From positions 186,001-250,000 of the forward strand of contig CACSKA010000002.1 in assembly GCA_902706205.1 (NCBI GenBank): 64,000 bases of DNA, in the 5' to 3' direction. Made by a program: the position numbers and the translations under genes. The stretch's first letter is position 1. Every line of letters starts with the position of its first letter. Under the pieces are notes generated by a model that saw nothing but the letters and a program-made list of their open reading frames with translations, was not told where the DNA came from and did no database searches. Source of the DNA: Chryseobacterium sp. 18061. GTDB lineage: Bacteria; Pseudomonadota; Gammaproteobacteria; Enterobacterales; Enterobacteriaceae. Shown here piece after piece: positions 38,326 through 48,501 of the stretch.

Positions 38326-38713
38326 CCCCTTCGGAACACCCTCTGAATCGCCACAGAATAAACACTTTAAAAACACAGATAGACTGGTGTATAGTTCCGG
38401 AAATTGGCGCTATACGCAGATTTATTGACGAAACTAAAGCCATCCATACAGCGTAAGCGTTTGTCTTTACGCGCACAGTTTTTTGCAAGAATCGTCGCAA
38501 TCTGTGCCCTTACAACATCTCACTCGGTTCCAACACGATTTTCAGCTTCGAGTCTGGTTTTATTTTATTAATAATCAGTAATTTATTAATTGTTCAAAAA
38601 TTTCGATTAAGTTCATCAAGTCTATTCGATTTTATCTTTCGCAAAAAAACGTGATACTCATCACATCGACGGAACAACGTCACATTTAAAGAATAACCTG
38701 CGAGAGATTAACC
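38326..38713. other. Long AT-rich leader region of ybiJ, no gene seen
   Basis: This 388-bp stretch is AT-rich and holds no convincing ORF. It contains a near-perfect CRP site at 38650 and presumably the ybiJ promoter. Its length suggests extra regulation or a long 5' UTR. Confidence 0.5.
38650..38665. promoter_or_regulatory. CRP-like site upstream of ybiJ
   Basis: CGTGA-TACTCA-TCACA matches the CRP consensus TGTGA-N6-TCACA at nine of ten arm positions. It is centred 56 bp upstream of the ybiJ start codon. Confidence 0.6.
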
Positions 38714-38974
38714 ATGAAAACCATTAAAACTGCTGCTGTTGCCTTCGCTCTTTCTGCTCTTTCTTTCGGCGTGTTTGCTGCACAGCCTGTGTCCCCGACT
38801 GAAGCGCAGAGCATGAATAAAATCGGTACCGTATCTGTAGAAGGTGCGACTACGCTGGATGGTATGGAAGCGAAACTGGCTGAGAAAGCCGCTGCGGCAG
38901 GTGCTACCGGTTACAGCATTACGTCTGCTAACACCAATAACAAAATCAGCGGTACTGCGGTGATTTACAAATAA
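38714..38974 (+). CDS. ybiJ: YbiJ, DUF1471 periplasmic protein
   Basis: This 86-residue secreted protein has a signal peptide (cut after V-F-A, residue 22). Its DUF1471 domain contains N-K-I-G-T-V-S-V and ends S-G-T-A-V-I-Y-K. It closely resembles E. coli YbiJ, which is 86 residues. The function is unknown; relatives BhsA, McbA and YhcN respond to stress and affect biofilm. It follows mcbA, its paralogue, and ends at a strong terminator. Confidence 0.9.
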   Translation: MKTIKTAAVAFALSALSFGVFAAQPVSPTEAQSMNKIGTVSVEGATTLDGMEAKLAEKAAAAGATGYSITSANTNNKISGTAVIYK

Positions 38975-39049
38975 TCATCGGAACAGATTTAACCCTCATT
39001 GACCTTTAGGCTATGCCTGCTGTACCTGAATAATCCTCATTATTATTCG

Positions 39050-39079
39050 CCCGTCCACGCCACTGGACGGGTTTTTTTA
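39050..39079 (+). terminator. Intrinsic terminator after ybiJ
   Basis: CCCGTCCA pairs perfectly with TGGACGGG around CGCCAC, followed by seven T residues. It also lies between convergent ybiJ and ybiB. Confidence 0.92.
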
Positions 39080-39089
39080 TGCCTGTAAA

Positions 39090-40052
39090 TCACCAGCATT
39101 CGTTGACCCGTTGCAGGCCCGCGGCAACATCAGACACTTCTCCGGTCGCCACCAGGCAACAAGCCATCTGAATTTTCAGTGATTCAGGTACCGGCTCGAC
39201 GCCCGCGACGCAGCGCTCAATCCATCTGGCGGTCACTTCAGGATCTTTCGATTCTGGCAGCACTACCTCCCGCAACGCATCTTCGCGCTCGACAAGCACC
39301 CGCGTCCCGAGGCTGTCAATCAAGCTAATCTGCGGGCATCGCTGTGGATTGGCGTAAACCTCGCCTTCCGTGCCGTGCATCAGCAGCGCGCGACCTCCGA
39401 TCCCCTCAAAGAATTTCCCGACGCGCGGCACATATTCCGGGTGTGAAACGCTCGACAAGCGCAGCGCCGCGTCTTCGGCAAACGGGGTGGCGAGCTTCGC
39501 CAGGGTGTGTGCGCTGTTACGCACACCCATCCGCCAGCGCATCGCCAGCTGCTTTTCGAGCGGCGGGCAGAACACGCCAATCGGCATATACACCGGCTGA
39601 TGGCCGTCCAGCTTCGCCTGCGCCTGCCCGGCATGCAGCGTCGGTTCAATACCCAGCAGAGTGAACACGGTTTCGGTCAGCACACGAGTTGGATCGTGGC
39701 TGATGCCGTGAACCAGCACCGGGAAACCGAGTTTGTGCAGCAGCATCGCCAGCAGCGGCGTAAGGTTCGCCTGCTTACGCGCGCCGTTATAACTAGGGAT
39801 AACAATCGGCATCGGCTTCGCCACCGGTGGCGTGAGGCTGACCGTATGCTGCTGCATGGCCTCGAAGAAGCCCTGCATTTCGGCCTCGCCCTCACCTTTT
39901 ATGCGCAGCGCAATCAGAATGCCGCCAAGTTCCAGCTCCGGCACCTCGCCTTTCAGCATCTGGGCATACAGACCTCGAGCGGTATCGGTGTCCAGGTCAC
40001 GGGCGTGGTTTTTGCCACGGCCGACTTCTTTAATGATTTTGCGATAGTCCAT
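39090..40052 (-). CDS. ybiB: YbiB, nucleic acid-binding protein of the TrpD2 group
   Basis: This 320-residue protein equals E. coli YbiB and has the anthranilate phosphoribosyltransferase-like (TrpD2) fold. It starts with an all-alpha domain, followed by a glycosyltransferase-family-3 domain (P-S-Y-N-G-A-R-K-Q-A-N-L-T-P-L). Members bind nucleic acids and E. coli ybiB belongs to the SOS-linked dinG region. ATG 40052 has AGGAG upstream; an earlier in-frame ATG at 40070 is less likely. It starts 28 bp after dinG and is probably co-transcribed with it. Confidence 0.92.
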   Translation of the reverse strand: MDYRKIIKEVGRGKNHARDLDTDTARGLYAQMLKGEVPELELGGILIALRIKGEGEAEMQGFFEAMQQHTVSLTPPVAKPMPIVIPSYNGARKQANLTPLLAMLLHKLGFPVLVHGISHDPTRVLTETVFTLLGIEPTLHAGQAQAKLDGHQPVYMPIGVFCPPLEKQLAMRWRMGVRNSAHTLAKLATPFAEDAALRLSSVSHPEYVPRVGKFFEGIGGRALLMHGTEGEVYANPQRCPQISLIDSLGTRVLVEREDALREVVLPESKDPEVTARWIERCVAGVEPVPESLKIQMACCLVATGEVSDVAAGLQRVNECW

Positions 40053-40080
40053 GTCTCTCTCCTGCAGCATGCCGCGAACG

Positions 40081-42231
40081 TCAGCGTCGCTTGCGCCGGG
40101 TCGGCTTTGTTGTGCTTTTGCTTTTTACTATACCTTCTGGCGCCTCCGGTTGCTCTATAGGAAACACCGGTAAGGCATTAAGCAACCTCGGCCCGTAATT
40201 TTTGGTCAGCAGACGCTTGTCGTAAATAATCACTTCGCCCCAGCAGCTGTGGCTGCGGATCAAACGCCCGACCTGCTGAATGAGGTTAAACGAGGCGCTC
40301 GGCAAGCTTTGCACTTCAAACGGATAGCGGTTCAGGCTTTTCAGCCATTCGCCCTCGGTGATAACCACCGGGCTGTCGATCGGCGGAAAGGCAATTTTGT
40401 GGATGTGAACCTGGCTGAGCAATTCGCCTTTCAAATCGAGCCCTTCGGCAAACGACTGCAGACCCACCAGCACGCTGCGTTCCCCGCCTTCTATCCGCTT
40501 ACGATGAAGCTCTACCAGGCGATAGCGCGGCTGATCGCCCTGCACCAGCAGTAGCAAACGCAAATCAGGTACGTATTCCAGAAAACGTTGCATCGCGCGC
40601 CCGCTGGCAAACAGCACTAACATTCCGGGGTGTTTTTTGGCCTCGACCTGCTCGCGGAAATAGGCCGCCATTTCCGCCAGATGCTGCTCTTCGTTATCCA
40701 TCGACGGCTCGACGCTCATCCGTGGAATGATGATTTTTCCCTGCTCGACGTGATTAAACGGCGAGTCGAGGGACACAAAACGGTCGCCCGCTTTTTCCTT
40801 CAGGCCGCTCATCTCCTGCAAGCGCGAGAAGCTGTTCAGCGAGCGCAGCGTGGCAGACGTCACGACGATATGCGGCACGCGCCGCCAGAGTAATTTTTCC
40901 AGCTGGTCGCTGACACGAATCCCCACGCAGTGGAACCAGACGTGCAGCTGGCCGTCGCGCTGGTCCCTTGTGGCCCATTTAGTGACTGGCGCACCGGAGG
41001 CCTGAACCATCGCCGAGAGCTTCCACAGCTTGCTTTGCGCCTCGAACATCCCCAACGCGCGGTTCATTTGCAACAGCACGCGGTGCAGACGCACAATGTC
41101 GTGCGAGCCGGTTTTTTCACTGAGATCGTTGAGAAACAGCTCCGATAGTCCGCGCAGCATTTCGGTGAGTTTGGCCAGCCGCTGGCAATGCGCCATGATT
41201 TCGTCCGGTAATTCGCCCATCGCGAAGCGGTGCTCGGCTTCCGGCCCGGCAGGCATGTACAGACTGAGAATGTTGTTCAGAGATACGATGTGTTCCTGCA
41301 GCTCGTCACAATGCTCTTTGAGGCGTTCGGGCGCGGCCAACGGCGGGAAGGTTTTCGGGCGAAACTGCTCCATGCAGGTCGCCACCAGCTTGATGAATAA
41401 ATCCAGCTGCAGGCGATACCAGGCGGCGGTGATTTCAGCGCTCATCTGCAGCGCGTCGCGGGCAACATCCGGCAAATGGTGGCCTTCATCCAGCACCAGC
41501 AGCAGATTTTTGGCTTCCGGCAATACCGCCTCGCTTTCCATGGCTGCCATCACCAGCGCGTGGTTGGCGACCACCACTTCCGCCTCCTGAATTTCACGGC
41601 GGGCCACGAAGAAAGGACATTCGCGGTAGTAGTGACAGTTGCGGTTGAGGCAGCTGGCTTTATCCGTGCTCATGCGGCTCCAGAGCGCGTCGTCGATAGC
41701 CTGATCGGTGTGATCGCGCAAACCGTCCCATTTGTAGCTGTCCAAATCGGCTTTCAGCTTCGCACAACGCTTCTGTTCTTCTTTGTTGTTCGGCGTCAGT
41801 TCGTCGTCGAGAAACGCCAGCAAATCCTGATGCGTCGGCTCGCTGCTGGATAGCGCGGTCAGATTTCGTGGGCACACATAGCGCCCGCGGCCAAAGGCGG
41901 CGGTAAAGCGCAGATCGGGAATGATTTTTTTCAGCAGCGGCAGATCTTTGCTGTAGATCTGATCCTGTAAGGCGACGTTAGCGGTGCTGATCACCAGCGT
42001 TTTTTGTTCTTCGCGGGCAATGGCGATGCCGGGAATCAGATACGAAAGGGTTTTACCGACGCCGGTCGGAGCTTCAATAGCCAAATGCCTGCCCTCATCG
42101 CCGGCGAGCGTTTTCGCCACATCGGCAATCATCTGCCGCTGCGGTGCCCGGGGGATAAAATCAGGGATCTGTTCCTGGAGCGCTTTATACCATGACGCGA
42201 TTTGCGCCTTTAGCGCGGCGGTGAGTGCCAT
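40081..42231 (-). CDS. dinG: ATP-dependent DNA helicase DinG
   Basis: This 716-residue XPD-like superfamily 2 helicase equals E. coli DinG. Walker A is A-P-T-G-V-G-K-T near residue 55. The Fe-S cluster cysteines lie in Y-V-C-P and S-C-L-N-R-N-C-H-Y-Y-R-E-C. The DEAH-type box is D-E-G-H near residue 250. It unwinds 5'-3', including R-loops and G-quadruplexes. A LexA box lies just upstream at 42245. Confidence 0.96.
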   Translation of the reverse strand: MALTAALKAQIASWYKALQEQIPDFIPRAPQRQMIADVAKTLAGDEGRHLAIEAPTGVGKTLSYLIPGIAIAREEQKTLVISTANVALQDQIYSKDLPLLKKIIPDLRFTAAFGRGRYVCPRNLTALSSSEPTHQDLLAFLDDELTPNNKEEQKRCAKLKADLDSYKWDGLRDHTDQAIDDALWSRMSTDKASCLNRNCHYYRECPFFVARREIQEAEVVVANHALVMAAMESEAVLPEAKNLLLVLDEGHHLPDVARDALQMSAEITAAWYRLQLDLFIKLVATCMEQFRPKTFPPLAAPERLKEHCDELQEHIVSLNNILSLYMPAGPEAEHRFAMGELPDEIMAHCQRLAKLTEMLRGLSELFLNDLSEKTGSHDIVRLHRVLLQMNRALGMFEAQSKLWKLSAMVQASGAPVTKWATRDQRDGQLHVWFHCVGIRVSDQLEKLLWRRVPHIVVTSATLRSLNSFSRLQEMSGLKEKAGDRFVSLDSPFNHVEQGKIIIPRMSVEPSMDNEEQHLAEMAAYFREQVEAKKHPGMLVLFASGRAMQRFLEYVPDLRLLLLVQGDQPRYRLVELHRKRIEGGERSVLVGLQSFAEGLDLKGELLSQVHIHKIAFPPIDSPVVITEGEWLKSLNRYPFEVQSLPSASFNLIQQVGRLIRSHSCWGEVIIYDKRLLTKNYGPRLLNALPVFPIEQPEAPEGIVKSKSTTKPTRRKRR

Positions 42232-42244
42232 CTGAAAGTCCGAA

Positions 42245-42262
42245 TACTGTATAAACAGCCAC
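42245..42262 (-). promoter_or_regulatory. LexA (SOS) box of dinG
   Basis: On the minus strand GTGGCTGTTTATACAGTA carries a perfect ATACAGTA right arm and a weaker left arm. It is nearly identical to the LexA site I remember for E. coli dinG. It lies 14 bp upstream of the start codon. Confidence 0.8.
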
Positions 42263-42290
42263 TATTCTGGCACTTTCCGGCGGCATGAGC

Positions 42291-42318
42291 AAAAAAAATG
42301 GCCGCCGAAGCGACCATT
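42291..42318 (-). terminator. Intrinsic terminator of rhlE
   Basis: On the minus strand AATGGTCGC pairs with GCGGCCATT around TTCG, with one G-T pair, and runs into eight T residues. It starts 17 bp after the rhlE stop codon. Confidence 0.85.
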
Positions 42319-42334
42319 CTTGTTATTGCAGCGA

Positions 42335-43735
42335 TTACTGCGCGGCAGCAGGCTTGCGCGGACGACGACGACGCGCAGCGCCATCAGCGGCTTTGCGCGG
42401 CTGGTCACCTTCGCTACGACGCGACTGACCGTTTCCGGCAGCCGGTTTATCACTGCGGCGAGCCTGACCGTTTCCGGCTGGTTTGTCGCTGCGACGCGCC
42501 TGACCACCGTCATTACGACGTGGCTGGCCCTGACTCTGACCACCGCGACCGCCACGGCCCTGACGACCGTTCTGAATCGGCTCCGCCTGGATGCTTGGGT
42601 CCACTTCGTAGCCTTCAACGGCGATACGTGGGATCTCTTTCTTCAGCAAACGCTCAATGTCACGTAGCAGTTTGTGTTCATCAACGCACACCAACGACAG
42701 CGCTTCACCCGTGGCCGCAGCACGTCCGGTACGACCGATACGGTGCACGTAATCTTCAGGCACATTCGGCAGCTCGTAGTTCACGACGTGCGGCAGTTCT
42801 TCGATATCCAGACCACGGGCGGCGATGTCGGTAGCGACCAGCACGCGCAGGTCGCCGGATTTGAAGTCAGCCAGTGCACGGGTACGTGCGCCCTGACTCT
42901 TATTACCATGAATGGCGGCGCTGCGAATGCCGTCTTTATTCAGCTGTTCAGCTAAGTGGTTCGCGCCGTGTTTGGTACGGGTAAACACCAGCACCTGTTT
43001 CCAGTCGCCTTCGCCGATCATCTGAGACAGCAGTTCCCGCTTGCGTTTCTTATCAACGAAATGCACGTGCTGGGTAATCTGCTCGGAAGCCGTGTTGCGA
43101 CGCGCCACTTCTACTTCAAGCGGGTTGTGCAGCAGCTTGGATGCCAGGCCTTTAATTTCATCAGAGAAGGTCGCGGAGAACAGCAGATTCTGACGCTTTG
43201 GAGGCAGCTTCGCCAGCACGCGACGGATGTCGTGGATAAAGCCCATGTCCAGCATGCGGTCGGCTTCATCGAGAACCAAAATTTCGACTTTATCGAGGCT
43301 CACCGCGTTCTGGTGTTCGAGATCGAGCAGACGACCAGGGGTCGCGACCAGTACGTCCACACCGCTGCGCAGTTTCATCATTTGCGGATTGATGCTTACG
43401 CCACCGAAAACCACCAGCGAACGGATATTCAGGTATTGGCTGTATTCACGTACGTTCTCGCCCACCTGAGCCGCCAGTTCGCGGGTTGGGGTGAGGATAA
43501 GTGCACGGACCGGACGACGGCCTTTAGCATGGGGTTCTTTCTGCGACAGCAGTTGCAGCAGCGGCAGGGTAAAGCCTGCGGTCTTACCGGTACCGGTTTG
43601 GGCACTGGCCATCAGATCGCGGCCCTGCAGCACGGCAGGAATAGCTTGTTGCTGGATAGGGGTTGGCTGACGATAACCCTGCTCTTCGACTGCGCGCAGG
43701 ATCTCGGCGTTCAGGCCAAGGGTTTCAAAAGACAT
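42335..43735 (-). CDS. rhlE: ATP-dependent RNA helicase RhlE (DEAD-box)
   Basis: This 466-residue helicase is slightly longer than E. coli RhlE (454). It shows the Q motif, Walker [16 protein letters not shown] and H-R-I-G-R-T-G-R motifs in order. It is involved in ribosome maturation and RNA turnover. The basic C-terminal tail (about 385-466) contains repeated R-R-S-D-K-P-A and G-N-G-Q units, typical of low-complexity RNA-binding tails. Confidence 0.96.
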   Translation of the reverse strand: MSFETLGLNAEILRAVEEQGYRQPTPIQQQAIPAVLQGRDLMASAQTGTGKTAGFTLPLLQLLSQKEPHAKGRRPVRALILTPTRELAAQVGENVREYSQYLNIRSLVVFGGVSINPQMMKLRSGVDVLVATPGRLLDLEHQNAVSLDKVEILVLDEADRMLDMGFIHDIRRVLAKLPPKRQNLLFSATFSDEIKGLASKLLHNPLEVEVARRNTASEQITQHVHFVDKKRKRELLSQMIGEGDWKQVLVFTRTKHGANHLAEQLNKDGIRSAAIHGNKSQGARTRALADFKSGDLRVLVATDIAARGLDIEELPHVVNYELPNVPEDYVHRIGRTGRAAATGEALSLVCVDEHKLLRDIERLLKKEIPRIAVEGYEVDPSIQAEPIQNGRQGRGGRGGQSQGQPRRNDGGQARRSDKPAGNGQARRSDKPAAGNGQSRRSEGDQPRKAADGAARRRRPRKPAAAQ

Positions 43736-43934
43736 AACAACTCCGAACCGCCCCGACCATGACAGGTATCGTTTTCAGGGTGATAGTGATAATACAAAAA
43801 GACAAAAACGATAATGTCAGCAAGAGGCGGAGTGTAGCAGTTTTTGTGACGCACCGCATAAAATATCCCGCATCTCTTTTTCCACGAAACAATTTACCGC
43901 CCGGCATGGACACGGTGAAAAATCAATCATACTC

Positions 43935-43954
43935 TTAATCAATCGATTGATTAA
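43935..43954. promoter_or_regulatory. CecR operator, 20-bp perfect palindrome
   Basis: TTAATCAATC is followed directly by its reverse complement GATTGATTAA, 14 bp upstream of the cecR start. Its place and symmetry fit an autoregulatory site for the TetR-type CecR. Confidence 0.8.
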
Positions 43955-43968
43955 TTTTTAGAGACACC

Positions 43969-44637
43969 ATGAATACCACGCCAATCACCAGCAAAGGTGA
44001 ACAGGCCAAAAACCAGCTGATTGCCGCGGCGATCGCCCAGTTTGGCGAATATGGCCTGCATGCCACCACCCGTGATATTACCGCGCTGGCCGGACAAAAT
44101 ATCGCCGCGATCCCCTATTACTTCGGCTCGAAAGAGGATTTATACCTCGCCTGCGCCCAGTGGATTGCTGATTTTATCGGGGTCAATTTCCGCCCGCACG
44201 CCGAGGCCGCCGAAACGTTATTGCGCGAGCCCACGCCGGATCTCACGGCGATTCGCGCGCTGATTCTGCAAGCGAGCAAAAATATGATCCTGCTGTTGAC
44301 CCAAGATGAAACGGTCAATCTCAGTAAATTTATTTCCCGCGAGCAGCTTTCGCCCTCACCTGCCTATCAGCTGATCCATGACCAGGTGATTGCTCCGCTG
44401 CACGGGCATTTGACCCGACTTATCGCGGCGTATACCGGACGGGATCCGGCAGATACGCAGACCATTTTGCACACCCATGCGCTGCTCGGTGAAATTCTTG
44501 CCTTTCGTCTCGGTCGGGAGACTATCCTGCTGCGCACCGGCTGGACCCAGTTTGACGAACAAAAAGCGGATCTAATTTTTCAGGTCATCACCTGTCATAT
44601 CGATCTCTTGCTAAACGGATTAACGCAAAGGAGCTGA
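43969..44637 (+). CDS. cecR: TetR-family regulator CecR (YbiH)
   Basis: This 222-residue protein is close to E. coli CecR (223 aa). The N-terminal TetR helix-turn-helix has [20 protein letters not shown] near residues 30-50. The C-terminal domain binds an unknown ligand. In E. coli it controls ybhGFSR and rhlE and affects sensitivity to cefoperazone and chloramphenicol. It is the first gene of an operon with ybhG 4 bp downstream, and a palindromic operator lies in its promoter. Confidence 0.94.
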   Translation: MNTTPITSKGEQAKNQLIAAAIAQFGEYGLHATTRDITALAGQNIAAIPYYFGSKEDLYLACAQWIADFIGVNFRPHAEAAETLLREPTPDLTAIRALILQASKNMILLLTQDETVNLSKFISREQLSPSPAYQLIHDQVIAPLHGHLTRLIAAYTGRDPADTQTILHTHALLGEILAFRLGRETILLRTGWTQFDEQKADLIFQVITCHIDLLLNGLTQRS

Positions 44638-44641
44638 AGTT

Positions 44642-45637
44642 ATGAAGAAACCCATCGTCGTCATTCTGGCGGTCATCATTATCATTGCCGCGATTGCCGG
44701 AGGAACGCTCTGGTACCAGAGCCGACAAGACACCGGCCTGACGCTGTACGGTAACGTTGATATTCGTACCGTGAATATGAGTTTCCGCGTCGGCGGTCGT
44801 TTGCAGGCGTTGCAGGTGGATGAAGGCGATGCGGTGCAGAAAGGACAAACGCTCGGCGAAATCGACCATGCCCCTTATCAAAATGCGCTACTGCAGGCCA
44901 AAGCCAACGTAGCGGCGGCGCAGGCGAAATACGATTTGCTGCTGGCGGGCTATCGCGATGAGGAAATCGCGCAGACCGCCGCCGCGGTACGCCAGGCGCA
45001 GGCTGCTTACGCGTATGCGCAAAACTTTTATCAGCGCCAGCAAGGTCTGTGGAAAAGTCGCACTATTTCTGCCAACGATTTAGAAAACGCCCGTTCGTCC
45101 CGCGATCAAGCTCAGGCCACACTGAAATCCGCACAGGATAAACTCAGTCAGTATCACGCCGGTAACCGTCCGCAAGAAATTGCCCAAGCCAAAGCCAGCC
45201 TCGAACAGGCTCAGGCGCAGCTGGCGCAGTCACAGCTGGATTTGCAGGACACGACCCTGCTCGCACCGTCCGACGGCACTATCCTGACCCGCGCCGTGGA
45301 GCCAGGCAGCATGCTCAATGCAGGTAGCACCGTATTGACGCTGTCGCTCACGCGTCCGGTGTGGGTGCGCGCGTACGTAGATGAAAGCCATCTTAATCGC
45401 GCCAGACCTGGCCAAAAACTGCAACTGTATACTGACGGCCGCCCGGATAAGCCGTATCACGGCAAAATCGGCTTCGTCTCGCCGACCGCAGAGTTCACAC
45501 CGAAAACCGTCGAAACGCCGGACCTGCGTACCGATCTGGTGTATCGCCTGCGCATTATTGTGACGGATGCCGATGATGCGCTGCGCCAGGGGATGCCCGT
45601 CACCGTGAAATTCCCGGAGGGAGAGACGCATGAGTGA
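44642..45637 (+). CDS. ybhG: HlyD-family adaptor YbhG
   Basis: This 331-residue membrane fusion protein has an N-terminal membrane anchor (residues 5-25). A lipoyl domain flanks a long Ala/Gln-rich coiled coil (about 75-205), then come a barrel domain and M-P-V-T-V-K-F near the C-terminus. It is the adaptor of the YbhGFSR ABC exporter. AAGGAG precedes the start. It overlaps ybhF by 8 bases. Confidence 0.94.
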   Translation: MKKPIVVILAVIIIIAAIAGGTLWYQSRQDTGLTLYGNVDIRTVNMSFRVGGRLQALQVDEGDAVQKGQTLGEIDHAPYQNALLQAKANVAAAQAKYDLLLAGYRDEEIAQTAAAVRQAQAAYAYAQNFYQRQQGLWKSRTISANDLENARSSRDQAQATLKSAQDKLSQYHAGNRPQEIAQAKASLEQAQAQLAQSQLDLQDTTLLAPSDGTILTRAVEPGSMLNAGSTVLTLSLTRPVWVRAYVDESHLNRARPGQKLQLYTDGRPDKPYHGKIGFVSPTAEFTPKTVETPDLRTDLVYRLRIIVTDADDALRQGMPVTVKFPEGETHE

Positions 45638-47369
45638 AGCGGGGATCAAGCTCGACGGGCTTATCAAACGCTTTGCTGGCATGGATAAGCCTGCGGTCGC
45701 GCGGCTGGACTGCACCATTCAATCCGGATATGTCACCGGGCTGGTTGGCCCTGACGGCGCGGGGAAAACCACGCTTATGCGCATGCTGGCCGGGTTGTTA
45801 AAACCCGACGAAGGTCAGATAAGCGTGATTGGCTACGACCCTATCCACGACAACAGCGCGCTGCACGCGGTGCTCGGCTATATGCCGCAAAAGTTCGGGC
45901 TATATGAAGACCTCACGGTGATGGAAAACCTGACGCTGTACGCCGATTTGCGCAGTGTCACCGGCGAGGTGCGGGAAAAAACCTTCGCCCGGCTGCTGGA
46001 GTTCACCTCGCTCGGCCCGTTCACCGGCCGGCTGGCGGGCAAACTTTCCGGCGGCATGAAGCAAAAATTAGGTCTGGCCTGCACCCTGGTCGGCGAACCG
46101 AAGGTATTACTGCTGGATGAACCCGGCGTCGGCGTCGACCCGATTTCACGCCGCGAGCTGTGGCAGATGGTGCACGAACTGGCGGGCGACGGGATGCTGA
46201 TTCTGTGGAGTACCTCGTATCTCGACGAAGCTGAACAGTGTCGGGACGTGCTGCTGATGAACGAAGGCGAGCTGCTATATCAGGGCGAACCGAAGGCGCT
46301 GACCGACACCATGCGCGGGCGCAGTTTCCTGATGAACAGCCCAGCGGAGAATAACCGCAAGTTACTGCAACGGGCGCTGAAACTGCCGCAGGTCAGCGAC
46401 GGCATGATTCAGGGTCGTTCAGTGCGCGTTATTCTCACCAAAGACGCAAATGCCGACGTTATCCGATCGACAGACGGGATGCCTGAAATCGAGATTATCG
46501 AAACAACTCCGCGCTTTGAGGATGCATTTATCGATTTGCTCGGCGGCGCGGGGACATCCGAATCCCCGCTGGCGGCGATTCTGCATACCGTTGAGGGTAC
46601 GCCGGGCGAAACGGTGATTGAAGCTAAAGCGCTGACCAAAAAGTTTGGCGATTTCGCGGCTACCGACCACGTGGATTTTGCCGTCAAACGCGGTGAGATT
46701 TTCGGCCTTCTCGGCCCCAATGGCGCGGGCAAATCGACCACCTTTAAAATGATGTGCGGACTGCTGGTGCCCACGTCCGGTAAAGCACTGGTGCTGGATA
46801 TGGATTTGAAAGTCAGCTCCGGCAAAGCGCGTCAGCATCTGGGTTATATGGCGCAAAAATTCTCGCTGTACGGCAACCTGACGGTAGTGCAAAACCTGCG
46901 CTTCTTCTCCGGCGTGTATGGCCTGCGCGGCAAAGCGCAGGCTGAAAAAATCGAACGCATGAGCGACGCCTTTGGCCTAAAAAGTATTCGTGACCACGCC
47001 ACCGACGATTTGCCGCTCGGCTATAAACAGCGGCTGGCGCTGGCCTGCTCGCTGATGCACGAGCCGGATATTCTGTTTCTCGACGAACCCACTTCCGGCG
47101 TCGACCCGATCACCCGCCGTGAATTCTGGCTGCACATCAACAGCATGGTGGAAAAAGGCGTCACGGTGATGGTCACCACCCATTTTATGGATGAAGCAGA
47201 ATACTGCGACCGCATCGGGCTGGTGTATCGCGGCAAGCTGATCGCCAGCGGCACGCCGGATGACCTCAAAGCCCAGACCGCCGATGCCGAAACGGCTGAC
47301 CCGACGATGGAGCAGGCGTTCATCACCCTGATTAACGACTGGGATAAGGAGCATCACGATGTCCGGTAG
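45630..47369 (+). CDS. ybhF: YbhF, ABC exporter ATPase with two fused ATPase domains
   Basis: This 579-residue protein equals E. coli YbhF (578). It has two nucleotide-binding domains with Walker [10 protein letters not shown] (about 40) and G-P-N-G-A-G-K-S-T (about 365). Signatures are L-S-G-G-M-K-Q-K and the degenerate L-P-L-G-Y-K-Q-R. It drives the YbhS-YbhR membrane dimer. In E. coli the exporter is linked to tetracycline and sodium-ion efflux. It overlaps both neighbours. Confidence 0.95.
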   Translation: MSEAGIKLDGLIKRFAGMDKPAVARLDCTIQSGYVTGLVGPDGAGKTTLMRMLAGLLKPDEGQISVIGYDPIHDNSALHAVLGYMPQKFGLYEDLTVMENLTLYADLRSVTGEVREKTFARLLEFTSLGPFTGRLAGKLSGGMKQKLGLACTLVGEPKVLLLDEPGVGVDPISRRELWQMVHELAGDGMLILWSTSYLDEAEQCRDVLLMNEGELLYQGEPKALTDTMRGRSFLMNSPAENNRKLLQRALKLPQVSDGMIQGRSVRVILTKDANADVIRSTDGMPEIEIIETTPRFEDAFIDLLGGAGTSESPLAAILHTVEGTPGETVIEAKALTKKFGDFAATDHVDFAVKRGEIFGLLGPNGAGKSTTFKMMCGLLVPTSGKALVLDMDLKVSSGKARQHLGYMAQKFSLYGNLTVVQNLRFFSGVYGLRGKAQAEKIERMSDAFGLKSIRDHATDDLPLGYKQRLALACSLMHEPDILFLDEPTSGVDPITRREFWLHINSMVEKGVTVMVTTHFMDEAEYCDRIGLVYRGKLIASGTPDDLKAQTADAETADPTMEQAFITLINDWDKEHHDVR

Positions 47370-48492
47370 CGTTTTGTCCTGGCGGCGCGTGCGAGCGCTA
47401 TGCGTGAAAGAGACGCGGCAAATCATCCGCGACCCCAGCAGCTGGCTTATCGCGGTGGTGATTCCACTGTTGCTGCTGTTTATTTTCGGCTACGGGATTA
47501 ACCTCGATTCCAGCAAGCTGCGGGTGGGCATTTTGCTGGAACAACAAAGCGAGGAGGCGCTGGATTTCGCACACGCGATGACCGGGTCACCGTATATCGA
47601 CGCCACAATCAGCGACAACCGCCAGGATCTTATCCAAAAAATGCAGGCCGGTCGCATTCGTGGCTTAGTGATTATTCCGGTGAACTTCGCCGCGCAGATG
47701 GCGCGTGAGGGCGATACTGCACCGGTTCAGGTGGTAACTGACGGCAGCGAACCCAATACTGCGAACTTTGTGCAGGGTTACGTGCAGGGCATCTGGCAAA
47801 TCTGGCAAATGCAGCGGGCGGAAGATCGGGGCGAAAAGTTTGAACCGCTAATAGACGTGCAGATGCGCTACTGGTTTAACCCGGCAGCCATCAGCCAGCA
47901 CTTCATCATTCCTGGCGCGATCACCATCATTATGACGGTGATCGGTGCGATCCTGACGTCGCTGGTCATCGCCCGTGAATGGGAGCGTGGCACCATGGAA
48001 GCGCTGCTGTCGACGGAAGTGACCCGCGCTGAACTGCTGCTGTGCAAACTGATCCCCTACTATTTCCTCGGCATGCTGGCGATGGGCCTGTGCATGTTGG
48101 TGTCGGTGTTCATTATGAACGTGCCGTTTCGCGGTTCGCTTCTGGTGCTATTTTTCATCACCAGTCTGTTTTTGCTGAGCACGCTCGGCATGGGACTGCT
48201 GATTTCTACCATCACTCGCAATCAGTTTAACGCCGCTCAGGTGGCCCTGAATGCCGCCTTCCTGCCGTCGATTATGCTGTCCGGGTTTATCTTCCAGATA
48301 GACAGCATGCCCGCCGCCATCCGCGCGGTGACCTACGTGATTCCTGCACGCTATTTCGTCAGCACCTTGCAAAGCCTGTTCCTCGCCGGAAATATTCCGG
48401 TGGTGCTGTTCATCAATACGCTGTTTTTGATTGCCTCGGCGGTGATGTTTATCGGCCTGACGTGGCTGAAAACCAAGCGTCGGCTGGATTAG
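47359..48492 (+). CDS. ybhS: ABC-2 type permease YbhS
   Basis: This 377-residue inner membrane protein has one N-terminal helix (about 28-48), a large periplasmic region and five C-terminal helices with E-R-G-T-M-E near residue 213. This is the layout of ABC-2 transporters and of E. coli YbhS. It pairs with YbhR. Its start lies inside the ybhF end (11-base overlap), with AAGGAG upstream. Confidence 0.95.
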   Translation: MSGSVLSWRRVRALCVKETRQIIRDPSSWLIAVVIPLLLLFIFGYGINLDSSKLRVGILLEQQSEEALDFAHAMTGSPYIDATISDNRQDLIQKMQAGRIRGLVIIPVNFAAQMAREGDTAPVQVVTDGSEPNTANFVQGYVQGIWQIWQMQRAEDRGEKFEPLIDVQMRYWFNPAAISQHFIIPGAITIIMTVIGAILTSLVIAREWERGTMEALLSTEVTRAELLLCKLIPYYFLGMLAMGLCMLVSVFIMNVPFRGSLLVLFFITSLFLLSTLGMGLLISTITRNQFNAAQVALNAAFLPSIMLSGFIFQIDSMPAAIRAVTYVIPARYFVSTLQSLFLAGNIPVVLFINTLFLIASAVMFIGLTWLKTKRRLD

Positions 48493-48501
48493 GGAGATGT
48501 T

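Noticed and set aside
38093..38428. 111-residue ORF overlapping mcbA and its terminator
   Set aside because: It is in another frame of mcbA and runs through the terminator hairpin.
42956..43762. 268-residue plus-strand ORF opposite rhlE
   Set aside because: Antisense shadow of the helicase gene with no independent signals.
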